A DNA stretch of 64,000 bases. It comes from a virus. Positions within the stretch are counted from its first letter, which is position 1, and each line of letters begins with the position of its first letter. A program made the position numbers and the translations under genes. The notes under the pieces were generated by a model. It was not told where the DNA came from, did not search any database, and saw nothing but the letters and a program-made list of their open reading frames with translations. Shown here in pieces: positions 1 through 8,653 of the stretch. The stretch lies in IMG/VR virus record IMGVR_UViG_3300041407_000094, positions 1-64,000 of that record; one strand, 5' to 3'.

Positions 1-27
1 GGTGAAAGTTTCAGCAACGAAAGGCAT
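1..27 (-). CDS. Partial gene start, probably head protein
   Basis: An ATG at 27 follows an AAAGGAAT ribosome binding site on the minus strand and opens a frame (MPFVAETFT) that runs off the window. It lies directly after the protease-scaffold gene. In many phages that slot holds a decoration or major capsid protein, so the call rests on position only. Confidence 0.5.
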
Positions 28-39
28 ATTTGATTCCTT

Positions 40-68
40 TAAAAATAGAGAGATTAGCTAAGGCTAAT
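40..68 (-). terminator. Possible attenuating terminator hairpin
   Basis: Reading leftwards, ATTAGC-CTTA-GCTAAT (68 to 53) forms a 6-bp stem with a 4-nt loop, followed by CTCTCTATTTTT. It overlaps the stop codon of the protease gene and precedes the next ribosome binding site. It could reduce read-through into the capsid gene or act as an RNA processing signal. Confidence 0.4.
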
Positions 69-1423
69 TATTTCAAACCTAGTTTTTGTTTGATAAGGTC
101 TTCGGTAACATCTTTAGACTTAGAAGCTTTAGCTTCAGGAACTACTTCTGTACCTTGGTCGCCAAGTTCTGTAAACATATCAGATGCTTCAAGAGCTTGT
201 TTCTGTGCAGCAAAACCACTCAGAACAGTTTCAAATGCCGAGTCGTCAAGGCTGGACAAGGAGGTCGAAACAGCTTCAACTTTGTCAGCGGACATAACAG
301 CGGCAAGAGCAGTCTTGCGACTGGTCATTTTTACGGCTACAGCAGCTTCTTTCATTTGAGCTACGTCAGCCAAGGCTTGAGCCAGAGCTGCATCTTTCTC
401 AGTAATCGAAGTTTGCAGCAAAGTGAAAGCTTCTTTAACAGAGGAGAACTCTGCAAGTTGCTCGTTTGCAGCAGTGAGTTGCGATTGCAATTCAGCAAGT
501 TGGGACATGTCTAGAGTTTCCTCGGTATTGGTTTTACTAAATTTAAAGATACGATTACTCATCGAACTTCCTTCTTTATTGGTTTGGGCTTCGCCCGATA
601 GATAAGAATAAAACTCTTCCTGAGTCATAATCCGGTCAGCTAGGCCCAAGGCAATAGCATCATTCGCTAGGAAAGTGTTTGCTTGAGTATTCCGAACTGC
701 TTCCACAGACAAGTTACGATGTTCTGCAACATACTCTGCGAAGTCTGTGTAGAGAGTGTCTACTTTGTATTGCAAGTCATCCAAGAACTCTTTACGGAAA
801 GAACCGTCTTCCGAATATGGAATCTTCTGAGTGCCAGCACTAATAAAGGAACGTTGATAACCTTCCATCTCAAGAGCTTTGGAGTCATTCATCAAACGAA
901 TCAAGACACCGATAGAACCGATTTCGGAATTCTTATTAGAGATGATTTCATCAGAGATAGCAGTAAGACCATAGGCTGCCGAAGCACTGAGGCCATCAAC
1001 ATACGAGATGATACGAACACCATTTTCATCTGCCAATTTACGCAGGTAGTTACCAGTGTCCATCATGCCGTAGGCTTCACCGCCACCAGACTCAACCATA
1101 AAGGCTACGGTCTTAGTACCAGCTTCAAGCAACGCTTCAAAGTCTTCTTTAATACTTTCATACGATGTACCCCCACACAATGCTTCCCATCCAGTTGACT
1201 TGTTAGTCAAGGGGCCTGAGATGTGGATAACACCAAGATTTGATTCTGCATAATGCAAAGTGCTATACATTGAGAACTCATTACTAGCTTCTTTCTGTAC
1301 AACATCAACAGTCCCTTCACAACGCTTATCTACATAGTTAAGAATAGATTCAAAACTTTTAGAGTCCACTAGGAGGGGAGTATCGAACAGCTTGCTACGA
1401 AAGCGAGCTAATTCATGGGCCAT
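68..1423 (-). CDS. S49-family prohead protease fused to scaffold-like tail
   Basis: The 451-aa protein has a SppA/protein C-like serine protease domain at about residues 60-270. The nucleophile region reads DGLSASAAYGL near residue 143, and a candidate catalytic lysine lies in SAGTQK near residue 200. From about residue 305 it becomes a Gln/Ala-rich coiled coil and then an acidic-basic tail (SKSKDVTEDL), as expected of an internal scaffold. The arrangement resembles lambda C/Nu3. It is known for this family that such proteins assemble inside the prohead and then degrade the scaffold. It lies downstream of the portal and starts at an ATG behind AAAGGAG. A nested internal start producing scaffold alone, as in Nu3, is possible: an ATG follows GGAAG near residue 289. 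Confidence 0.9.
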   Translation of the reverse strand: MAHELARFRSKLFDTPLLVDSKSFESILNYVDKRCEGTVDVVQKEASNEFSMYSTLHYAESNLGVIHISGPLTNKSTGWEALCGGTSYESIKEDFEALLEAGTKTVAFMVESGGGEAYGMMDTGNYLRKLADENGVRIISYVDGLSASAAYGLTAISDEIISNKNSEIGSIGVLIRLMNDSKALEMEGYQRSFISAGTQKIPYSEDGSFRKEFLDDLQYKVDTLYTDFAEYVAEHRNLSVEAVRNTQANTFLANDAIALGLADRIMTQEEFYSYLSGEAQTNKEGSSMSNRIFKFSKTNTEETLDMSQLAELQSQLTAANEQLAEFSSVKEAFTLLQTSITEKDAALAQALADVAQMKEAAVAVKMTSRKTALAAVMSADKVEAVSTSLSSLDDSAFETVLSGFAAQKQALEASDMFTELGDQGTEVVPEAKASKSKDVTEDLIKQKLGLK

Positions 1424-1435
1424 AAATGGACTCCT

Positions 1436-2926
1436 TTATGTATTTTCTGTGTTGGATGTGGAAGAGTCGCCTGAGCTACCGTTAGATGATCCCGTACCGT
1501 TACCCATACCCTCAACCATTCCCTGACCACTGCTTGAAGTCTCAGGAGTAAGCTGCTTAGAAAGCTCTTCAACGGACAAGCTTTCATCTACTTTGTAAGG
1601 GATGTTTGCTTGATCCATAATCCAGTTAACTACTTTTGGTGCTTTAGGGATTAGGCCCACTGCTGCGGTCCGTTGAATGAACTTAGAGATTTCATCAAGA
1701 CTAACTTTACCAATCTCACCATAAGTCCACTCTGGCATAACTTCTGTTGACCAGCCATTTAACTGGAACAGTTGTTTGGCAAGGTCAAAGTTAAGTTGAG
1801 TTTTAATCTCATCTAGTTTAGATTGAATAGCCATCTCTACTACGCTGATTTTAGATTCGGCAAGAGAGAAGCTACCTGAACCATTACTACCAAGAGTCAA
1901 AAAGTCTGCAAACAAAGCAGTAAGAATCTCTGCTGTGTAACGCTGAATAATAAGGTTTGTATCATAAGACTTTTGTCCAGTTACAGACATAATCTCAAAC
2001 TCAAACATCTTCTTGCCATCTTGGTCAAGAATAAGAGGAAGAATCAAACCAGACTCTTTAGCTTGATGCATGTTCTTGATTACAGTTTTGTAATGCTCAA
2101 ACACCGCTTTATCTTCAACAGTTGCGGTTTCAGTCATATACTGAGGGGGCAAGTAAAGCACTTTAAACCCGTTCGAATCTTGAGCCACGGAGATAGCCTC
2201 CGACTCTTGATAAGCTGTCTTGTACTTCCAAGCTGTCCAACAACCAACCAAAGGAGATTGGCCTTCGGGGCTATCTTTTATGGGATTTGAGCGGAACAAC
2301 ATGAACTTTTTACGCGGGATGAACTTAATGTTATTATCGTTAAATTCGTCTACTTCTTGATAGGAATTTATAGCACGATTACTTGGGATATTAACGCACT
2401 GATTCAAACCAGCAAGGTCACGGCCTTTATTCTTGAATACCCAACTGTCAATTGAGTCTTGTGAACGCAAAGGAAGTTTACGAATACCAATTAGGCCGTC
2501 ATTATACATCGAGCCTTTTTCTTTGTATCTTTGACGATAAACCTTCTCTACCGGTGCAAAACCATAACGGTTGAAGCTCACAGCTTGCTTAATAAAGGAC
2601 TTAAAATCGTGTTCCATATCATTCATACATTGACGCATGAATATGGCTTTATCTTTCAACTCTTCTTCGTAGCCTTCTGGAATCTTTACTGTCCAGTCAA
2701 CACGAGAAATCATCATCTCAACATACGCAAGAGCTGGGGCAATAGCACCATCTTTTTCCATACGTTTAAAGGTCTTAATTGCTTGTGGCCAACGTAGTTC
2801 GCTAGCGCATTCCTCAAGAATTTCGCCACCTAAAACCCGGAGATTATTAAATCCAGTTTCACCAAGAGCAAGAGTTGGAATATCATTTTCCCCAGCCTCT
2901 AGGGAGATTTCAGCATCATCAGCCAT
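1436..2926 (-). CDS. Portal protein, DUF935/Mu gp29-like
   Basis: The 496-aa protein sits between terminase and protease, the standard portal slot. Its N-terminal half carries the DUF935-type layout: an alternation of short helices with MISRVDWTVKIPEG near residues 75-90, then KQAVSFNRYGFAPVEKVY near 125. The C-terminal tail is Ser/Gly/Asn-rich and low complexity. Portals form the dodecameric DNA gate at the head vertex and dock terminase. The start ATG at 2926 follows AGGAG that lies inside the last terL codons, so the two genes are translationally coupled. Family assignment at DUF level is from memory of motifs. Confidence 0.85.
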   Translation of the reverse strand: MADDAEISLEAGENDIPTLALGETGFNNLRVLGGEILEECASELRWPQAIKTFKRMEKDGAIAPALAYVEMMISRVDWTVKIPEGYEEELKDKAIFMRQCMNDMEHDFKSFIKQAVSFNRYGFAPVEKVYRQRYKEKGSMYNDGLIGIRKLPLRSQDSIDSWVFKNKGRDLAGLNQCVNIPSNRAINSYQEVDEFNDNNIKFIPRKKFMLFRSNPIKDSPEGQSPLVGCWTAWKYKTAYQESEAISVAQDSNGFKVLYLPPQYMTETATVEDKAVFEHYKTVIKNMHQAKESGLILPLILDQDGKKMFEFEIMSVTGQKSYDTNLIIQRYTAEILTALFADFLTLGSNGSGSFSLAESKISVVEMAIQSKLDEIKTQLNFDLAKQLFQLNGWSTEVMPEWTYGEIGKVSLDEISKFIQRTAAVGLIPKAPKVVNWIMDQANIPYKVDESLSVEELSKQLTPETSSSGQGMVEGMGNGTGSSNGSSGDSSTSNTENT

Positions 2927-4614
2927 TTAAGCTCCTGCATTAAGGAAGGGGTTAGATTGAGTTAGGTTTGCGGATAGTAGACCGGATGAGAAGTTTGGAA
3001 TGATTTGTCTTTGTGCTAAAGTTATGAAACTATCAGCTACGGCATCAACTTGGTCATCCTTCCGGGCACGGGAGCCGTCAAAAGCCTCACATTCAGAGAA
3101 GAAAGTATCATTCCACTCCCCGTGAACATATCGAACTAAGCCCGCTTCAGATGCTGATGCAAACGGCATAAATCTCAAGACTTTGGATTTATTTGTTGCC
3201 CTCATCCGGGCATAAAGACCTTCACTTAGGAATTCTTTAATCATCATTTGTCCAGCAGCTTTCCCAGCTTGGCCGGGCTCCTGCGGGATTATAATCTGAG
3301 TACCTTCAGGATCTTCTTTAGCAACTTCAATCATTCGTTGTATAACTTCGCCAAATCTGGCACGAAATCTAACAACGTCCATAATGATATATAAACCAGA
3401 CTTTGTTTTTCCTAGAAGGACTCCGGCTGTCCAGTCTGGGTTAGGAAGTGCTTCTGATGGCAATGAGCCAGCAATATCCCAAGCCCTGCAATATTGAACT
3501 ATATCAAGATCAAAAGGATTAACAGGTTCGCCCATCCAGTCTAATTTCCAAAAACCGCTGGAGTCCTCGCGGATGTCCCAATTCCCAAAAAGGTCGCGTT
3601 CTTTTTTTACACGTTTGAGACCTTGAAGGTTTGCAAGATATCCGGGGTTAGCTTTAATAAGTGGCGGATTGTCGTAGATCGTGGCTGAAATAAACTGTAG
3701 AGAAAGTGGAAGTACATCTTTACCGTAAGTCTCAAGAAGTTCTTCTCTGCTATCGCCCCAAATCATTTCATTGTTTTGACGGATAAACCAACGAACTTTA
3801 CCATCTCGTTCTGGATTAGGACGACCGGCGTTCTCTTCCCCTTTAGGGATGATCCACCAATCAATCCAACGACGTAAAAATGAGTCAGGAGAGGGGTTAC
3901 AAGTTAGAAATAAGTTAGGTTTCATCTTCGCTTTAGTACGAAGTCGAGACAATACAACTAGTGTGTGGTCCTCAGAAATCTGAGTGGCCTCATCTAGCAT
4001 TGCCCCAGAAATTTGTAACCCACGATATTTCTCTGCATCGTCATCTGTATCAAGGTGAGACATAGAAATCTCAGCGCCCGATGCAAATGTGAACTTCATT
4101 TCTTTTACGTTAACTTTTACTTTAGGGTCAAATGCCCTATATAGTTGGCGAGCCTCATCAAAGAGGCCACCAGATTTAGTCAGGGTATTTGAATTCTTTC
4201 GGATGATGAAACCGCGATATTGAGGATCATGCACCCAGCGGAGATGGCGAAGCAAGCCACAATAAGACTTACCTCCTCCCATAGCCTTTCTGTTATAAAG
4301 CTCGCTAAGCCTTTCTTAAGTTTCCCTAAGTGTCGGACCAACTCTTAATTCTAAGAATTCTCTCTGTTTCGGAATCGCTTGATCCCTACTCTACTCACTT
4401 CCACATTACTGTGTGTTTTCGATGGCCTCTACGCACTGTCTTTAAACATTGGCACGGGATTGGCATAGACCTAAGTCCTTAGCTTTCCCCGTTTAAGAGA
4501 GTTTTAAATGGAGGCGCTAAGTTCACCACCATATACAATTATGTCACTATCAGCCGACAAAAACCAACTTTGTTTCAAACTTGCCGGTGAGAATGAATAC
4601 TCAAAATCTGTCAT
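2927..4614 (-). CDS. terL: Terminase large subunit, split by group I intron
   Basis: The product is about 482 aa after removing an intron at 4286-4524. Exon 1 (4614-4525) encodes 30 aa ending SDIIVYGG, and exon 2 (4285-2927) begins AMGGGKSYCG. Joined, they restore the canonical Walker A YGGAMGGGKS, which neither exon has alone. Exon 2 also carries the Walker B region GAMLDEATQ, the coupling motif LTCNPS, and a RuvC-like nuclease domain (CRAWDIAG, IIIPQEPGQAG, DDQVDAVADSF). The enzyme packages genomic DNA through the portal using ATP and cuts concatemers. Without splicing, translation from exon 1 stops six codons into the intron (GGELSASI). An ATG at 4282 would give an N-truncated product lacking the upstream beta strand. 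The exon 1 ATG overlaps the stop of the upstream HNH gene (ATGA). Confidence 0.93.
4286..4524 (-). ncRNA. Group I intron (IA2-like) inside terL
   Basis: The 239-nt insertion interrupts the Walker A codons of terL. The 5' splice site follows a U (GGUGGU|GAAC). That U can wobble with G in an internal guide (GCCUCCAU) that pairs with exon AUGGUGGU to form P1. The core contains AAACGGGGAA and AAUCCCGUGCCAAUG (P3-P5 region, 4494 to 4447) and AGUAGGGAUCAAGCGAUUC followed by CGAAAC (P7 region, 4390 to 4366). These closely resemble the T4 td/nrdB intron cores as I remember them. The intron ends in G (AGAAAG|GCUAUG), as required for group I omega-G. It has no internal ORF. Confidence 0.9.
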
Positions 4615-5192
4615 CTTGAAATTTCTTTCCCATGATTTTCAGAATACCCGTACTCTACTTCCCATGCTTTTCGAGCATTAGCAGCGTCTTCCAACTCTTT
4701 AAAGATACCTAGATAATGCCTAACACGCTTTCCGTCAATTATTTCTTGACCCTCAGCTTGCCATTTACCTGTTTTCTTGTGGAAAGACACACCTACAACC
4801 CCGGAAGAGTTATTTGTATATTTAGCACGGTTTCTGTGGTTTAATTTATCAATACTAAGTTGTAAATTAGATATTGCATTATTTTGAGTGTTCAAATCAA
4901 TATGGTCAATATCCTCAGAAGGCCACTCACCATTTACATATAGCCAAGCAAGTCTGTGAGCCTTATACAACTTTCCACCCAACCCAATTACAACGTAAGG
5001 GGATGGATTCCTTTTTGTTGCTGGACTCAAATAACCAGCTTCAAGTGTAGGACTTATATTACTGAAGAATCCGTTTTTACCTCTCCAATCTTTGAAGTGG
5101 TAATCTGGTCTATCCAACTTCCAAGTAAACTTTCCAGTTTCTGGATTGTAGTCTATAGCTTCTTTTAGGTAATCTTGCGTAATTTCATTCAT
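4611..5192 (-). CDS. HNH homing endonuclease with AP2-like domain
   Basis: The 193-aa protein has an HNH core at about residues 75-120 (AHRLAWLYVNGEWP, DIDHIDLNTQNNAISNL). A C-terminal AP2-like DNA-binding repeat follows at 125-180 (GVVGVSFHKKTGKWQAEG, LGIFKELEDAANARKAWE). Such enzymes make site-specific breaks that promote copying of their own gene into related phages. It is free-standing: its TGA overlaps the terL start, and it is not inside the neighbouring intron. It may serve that intron in trans (inference). Confidence 0.85.
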   Translation of the reverse strand: MNEITQDYLKEAIDYNPETGKFTWKLDRPDYHFKDWRGKNGFFSNISPTLEAGYLSPATKRNPSPYVVIGLGGKLYKAHRLAWLYVNGEWPSEDIDHIDLNTQNNAISNLQLSIDKLNHRNRAKYTNNSSGVVGVSFHKKTGKWQAEGQEIIDGKRVRHYLGIFKELEDAANARKAWEVEYGYSENHGKEISR

Positions 5193-5248
5193 GCTTTAGT
5201 TCCTTTACATTAAAGGTAACTGCGTGTCTCCCGACAAGGCATGATTAT

Positions 5249-5464
5249 TTATTCAGGTTTGATAATTGCGTAGACAGCTTCAGTGACCCATTCAGGAATG
5301 AAGTCAAAATCTACATGTTCCTCAGTATCACCAACAAGCTTTACGCAAAAGCCCGGTGTATCAACTAGGTAACAATAAGTTTCTTCTTCACCATCAGGTT
5401 GGACCAAAGACACAATAAGCTGTCGTGAATTTGCAACCATTTCATCTACATCAACTTCTTTCAT
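5249..5464 (-). CDS. Small acidic protein, unknown
   Basis: The 71-aa acidic protein (MKEVDVDEMV start) has a ribosome binding site TAGGAGATTCAA. It lies in the packaging operon between the SAP-like gene and the HNH gene. I do not recognise its family. Position would allow a packaging accessory role, but nothing in the sequence proves it. Confidence 0.7.
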   Translation of the reverse strand: MKEVDVDEMVANSRQLIVSLVQPDGEEETYCYLVDTPGFCVKLVGDTEEHVDFDFIPEWVTEAVYAIIKPE

Positions 5465-5491
5465 TTGAATCTCCTATCAGATTGGTTCTGA

Positions 5492-5553
5492 GCGTCATCG
5501 CGACGAGTCGGAGTTCTTTGTAGCTAATTAGGTGAGGGCGTCATCCCGACGAG
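5492..5553. repeat. Two copies of a 16-nt hairpin-forming repeat
   Basis: GCGTCATCGCGACGAG (5492-5507) and GCGTCATCCCGACGAG (5538-5553) differ by one base. Each can fold through CGTC/GACG. They lie in the leader between two genes of the packaging operon. Possible roles are RNA processing or protein binding sites. Confidence 0.55.
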
Positions 5554-5578
5554 CCTCGATACAACTCTTTATAAATCT

Positions 5579-5941
5579 TTACTCAACTTCTTCCGAAGCT
5601 CTCTCACCACCCTCACATGTGGCAAGATATTGCCTGATCATCTTCGATTTATCGCGACCCTTAATGCCCCGACGGGCAAGGATTGGTCGGATATCCTCAA
5701 TAGGCATATCTTCAAGTTGTTCTTTCGTATAATTTTCTTGGATCACTTGATAACGAAAACCCGGACTGTCTTCCAGCATATCTTTGCTTTCAACATACAT
5801 CCAGCAACTATGTGGATAGCTCAGTCGTGGCACTTTATCTTCTTGAAGGATGGCGCCTTTATTAGAAGCTTCTACTACGTTTTTCATGAAGTTGTAGCCA
5901 AGGCTATCATTGCCTGTAATATACAGCATATATCGATTCAT
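5579..5941 (-). CDS. Protein with SAP-like C-terminal motif
   Basis: The 120-aa protein's second half (LEDMPIEDIRPILARRGIKG then RDKSKMIRQYL) has the helix-extension-helix pattern of SAP/Rho-N DNA-binding domains. The tail is acidic (GGERASEEVE). It is first in the terL-portal unit, behind its own promoter at 5977-6006. A small terminase or packaging-site role is conceivable but unproven. Confidence 0.65.
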   Translation of the reverse strand: MNRYMLYITGNDSLGYNFMKNVVEASNKGAILQEDKVPRLSYPHSCWMYVESKDMLEDSPGFRYQVIQENYTKEQLEDMPIEDIRPILARRGIKGRDKSKMIRQYLATCEGGERASEEVE

Positions 5942-5976
5942 TTAAATTCTCCTCTTGTTCTTAATCTTGAGGATGA

Positions 5977-6006
5977 ACTATATCAAACTGTAAGCCGTTC
6001 TGTCAA
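5977..6006 (-). promoter_or_regulatory. Sigma70-like promoter for packaging operon
   Basis: On the minus strand TTGACA (6006-6001) is followed after 18 nt by TATAGT (5982-5977). It lies directly downstream of the tail-operon terminator and upstream of the SAP-like gene. Confidence 0.7.
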
Positions 6007-6041
6007 GCTTATTACAAAATAAATATTAAATAATTATAACT

Positions 6042-6065
6042 GAAGACTTTTGAAAGAAAGTCTTC
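6042..6065 (-). terminator. Hairpin ending the tail-protein operon
   Basis: GAAGACTTT and AAAGTCTTC form a perfect 9-bp stem with a 6-nt loop. It sits just after the stop codon of the 272-aa tail gene. On the minus strand it is followed by AGTTATAATTATTTAAT rather than a clean U-run, so termination may be partial. Confidence 0.6.
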
Positions 6066-6076
6066 TATATATCTAC

Positions 6077-6895
6077 TTAATTTCGTTCTTCCCAGTACAA
6101 ACTATAAATAACAACAGGGGTGCTATTGGTAGCCTCTACTTTAATGTAGAACGTTGTAGCTGGAAGACCTCGCTCATCACCAGCGTTAGCCCCTACAGTA
6201 GACTGTTGGGCTGTTGCAGTGGCTGCTACGAGACGAATAGCTTCTACTTCAGTACCACCTGTAAACGTCCCACCAGTTTGAAACGTAACATTCGTCACAT
6301 AAGGAGGTTGAGGAATAGACGTCATTCTATTCTTACCAATCACAGGAATACTTGTCCAGACACCAGAAGGTGTGGCTCCTGTCCAGACTGAAAGTCTTAC
6401 ACTACCACCACTAATACTAAGTGATTGGTCAAATAGTACAAAGTCTGTAAGAGATGTAAACCGAAAGTATCTTACTTCTGCTGCTGCAAGAGAGAAGTCA
6501 TAGTAGCTTCTGAATTGCTTACCAAGGAAGAAGGATGTTTGTCCAAGGTCTACCCTAAGTCGTCTAAACCCTTCTTTAGTTTCAGTCCATACATCTGAAG
6601 GAAGGTCTACAGATGTGAATGGTTCAATAGAACTATCCAGAAGTAGGTCAGCATCAATCACGCCAAGGAAGGGTGCCCTAATCCAAGTCTGCAAAGAATT
6701 CTTTGTGAAGGAGTAGGTTTCTTTTGGAAAGATTTCAGCTCCTGTAAAGGAGTCTGCTGGGATAGTGGCTGAACGTGTGACGTATAATGCACCGTTACTT
6801 AGGTTTGTAAGCTTGATGCTGTTGAGTGTAAAGTCTAGAGATGTGAGGGTGGATAAATTAACCCAACCAGTTGTTTGTAGCCTATGTACACTCAT
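6077..6895 (-). CDS. Probable tail or receptor-complex protein
   Basis: The 272-aa, Ser/Thr-rich, predicted all-beta protein has short hydrophobic strands and few charged stretches, typical of virion appendage proteins. It is the last gene of a four-gene unit with the SGNH-bearing protein directly upstream. AAAGGA precedes the ATG. No catalytic motif is visible. A chaperone or baseplate/tail-fibre subunit is inferred from composition and context only. Confidence 0.6.
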   Translation of the reverse strand: MSVHRLQTTGWVNLSTLTSLDFTLNSIKLTNLSNGALYVTRSATIPADSFTGAEIFPKETYSFTKNSLQTWIRAPFLGVIDADLLLDSSIEPFTSVDLPSDVWTETKEGFRRLRVDLGQTSFFLGKQFRSYYDFSLAAAEVRYFRFTSLTDFVLFDQSLSISGGSVRLSVWTGATPSGVWTSIPVIGKNRMTSIPQPPYVTNVTFQTGGTFTGGTEVEAIRLVAATATAQQSTVGANAGDERGLPATTFYIKVEATNSTPVVIYSLYWEERN

Positions 6896-6957
6896 AGCAT
6901 TCCTTTATTATTTTGATTTGGAATGAATACTTATAAACTTACTTAGTAGAGGTTACC

Positions 6958-8346
6958 CTACAATCCTAAAGCAGCCGTATAAGCTGGGATAGCGTATCCA
7001 GCCAATGTTAGATAACCATTAGCCGTAGGGTGTGTATTATCCAATGTCTCAAAGCCTGTCCATGTGATGGTATCAATCCAAACAAGCTTAGGATTAGCTT
7101 TAGCATCCATCACAGCTTTCAATGTGACGTTTGCAGCATTAACCAACTCTGGAGCACCAGTGTTAGGCAGAATCCCACGACACAATACTTTGCCATATCC
7201 TTTAGCCAGCAACTTATCAATACACAATCCATAATCAGTTTGTTCTGTGCTATCAATACCACCAGAGCCGCTATTACCACCCAGTGCTAAGATTGCTACA
7301 TCATTAGCTGTCACAGTCTTCATAGCCAAGGCAGCATCAATCATTGCCTTGCCACCACCTGTAGTTTGACCACTAACACCATTCGTGCTACCAACAAACC
7401 CAAGGGCTGCTGCTACGTGCATTGTCTCAGTGTTTACTGAAGTAGCTCCGGGACCAGAACCGTAAGTGATGCTGTCACCAAATTGGTCAAGCTTTCTTCG
7501 GACACCAATGTCAAGCAGTGTGCTATTGCCGCTTACAGCAAAATGTCCACCAAGCTCTCTGAATGCACCACCATCCCACACATTGTATGTTGCTACAGAG
7601 CCATCACAAGGAATAACAATAGCCCGAGGAACACCATCAGCTTCAGGAGGGGCTGTGTAATAAGTGGGTGTACCACCATTCTTACTCACACCAACCCTAG
7701 AGGATGTAGCTACAATCTTAGTGAATGCCCCACGTATCTTCACAGAGCCTACGTTAGATCCACTGGTTACATTACTTGGTGCTTGGAGAGGCGGGGAATA
7801 TCCGGCAACGTTTGGTATGATCCCAGCAGAATACAAGCCTGTAGCTGAATCACTGCCTGCCTGAATCCAATTAGATGCTGTAACAAGGGATGGAGGTTGA
7901 CCTGTAACACTCAAGACATTTCCAGAGGATGCCACATAGGGAGCATCACCCATCTGCACAACCCACCTTACTTGAACAAAGTAGGTAGCGTGAGGAAGGC
8001 CTGTGAAGAGAGTGTATACAGATGCAGAGTTAGGGGCGCTAGTGAAGTCACCACCGTCTACGCTCACTTGCATAGACCCGGCATTATCACCATAATCTGA
8101 AGGAGATGTAAGCAACGCTTGCGTGCCTGTAATCCATCCACACCACAATGTCAAAGCACCGTAGGCATATACTCTTGCAGCATTCTTAGTTGTATTAAGA
8201 GAGCCTGCAAAGCCCGGAACGAACTGAGAGGATGTGAAGGGTGCAGTTGTGGGATCAGGAATTACAACGGAATGCTTTAGTTTAAAACTGTGAAGAGGTC
8301 TTGAAATAGAGCTGACAACTGGAGAGGTGATATCATGAGTCATCAT
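6958..8346 (-). CDS. Tail/receptor-binding protein with SGNH esterase domain
   Basis: The 462-aa protein has a beta-rich virion-like N-terminal half and a C-terminal SGNH/GDSL hydrolase domain from about residue 285. Block I reads FGDSITYG (nucleophile Ser). A Gly/Asn block reads LALGGNSGSGG. The catalytic Asp-His pair lies in DNTHPTANGY near residue 437. Such domains on phage spikes deacetylate or de-esterify surface polysaccharides, so a receptor-modifying function is likely. The ribosome binding site is weak (GAGACTTG), which suggests coupling to the upstream 100-aa gene ending 5 nt before. Tail-spike placement is an inference. Confidence 0.8.
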   Translation of the reverse strand: MMTHDITSPVVSSISRPLHSFKLKHSVVIPDPTTAPFTSSQFVPGFAGSLNTTKNAARVYAYGALTLWCGWITGTQALLTSPSDYGDNAGSMQVSVDGGDFTSAPNSASVYTLFTGLPHATYFVQVRWVVQMGDAPYVASSGNVLSVTGQPPSLVTASNWIQAGSDSATGLYSAGIIPNVAGYSPPLQAPSNVTSGSNVGSVKIRGAFTKIVATSSRVGVSKNGGTPTYYTAPPEADGVPRAIVIPCDGSVATYNVWDGGAFRELGGHFAVSGNSTLLDIGVRRKLDQFGDSITYGSGPGATSVNTETMHVAAALGFVGSTNGVSGQTTGGGKAMIDAALAMKTVTANDVAILALGGNSGSGGIDSTEQTDYGLCIDKLLAKGYGKVLCRGILPNTGAPELVNAANVTLKAVMDAKANPKLVWIDTITWTGFETLDNTHPTANGYLTLAGYAIPAYTAALGL

Positions 8347-8350
8347 AAAA

Positions 8351-8653
8351 TCAAGTCTCTAGAAATACACCAAAAGGTTTGCCAACATAAGCATAACGCT
8401 TCACACGATAAGTGCCGGGACCGGACAAGACAGTAGAGGGGTTGCCATAACTCAGTGCGACAAATACAGCATTGTCAGCACCGGGAGTGTCTTGGAGGAT
8501 TTTGAACTTAGGTGCGTTTTGTTCTTGGTAGGATAGAGGCTTATCAGCGTCTAGAAAGAACACACCAACCACCACTGAAGCACCTGCTGCAATAACGATA
8601 TCTGTTGAAGTCGCTTCTGTAATACCAGCAGCTAAAATTGTACTTTGTGCCAT
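8351..8653 (-). CDS. Small virion-like beta protein
   Basis: The 100-aa protein begins MAQSTILAAGITEATSTDIV and is rich in Ala, Gly, Val and Thr, resembling phage head-decoration or fibre-base proteins. It is co-transcribed ahead of the SGNH protein, with AAGG before the ATG. I do not recognise a named family. Confidence 0.6.
   Translation of the reverse strand: MAQSTILAAGITEATSTDIVIAAGASVVVGVFFLDADKPLSYQEQNAPKFKILQDTPGADNAVFVALSYGNPSTVLSGPGTYRVKRYAYVGKPFGVFLET

Noticed and set aside
683-1198. 171-codon plus-strand frame opposite the protease gene
   Set aside because: Antisense shadow of a gene with clear S49 motifs, with no ribosome binding site.
5492-5553. Possible CRISPR-like or iteron array
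   Set aside because: Only two copies with unequal context and hairpin-forming units. No regular spacing and no cas genes anywhere in the window.
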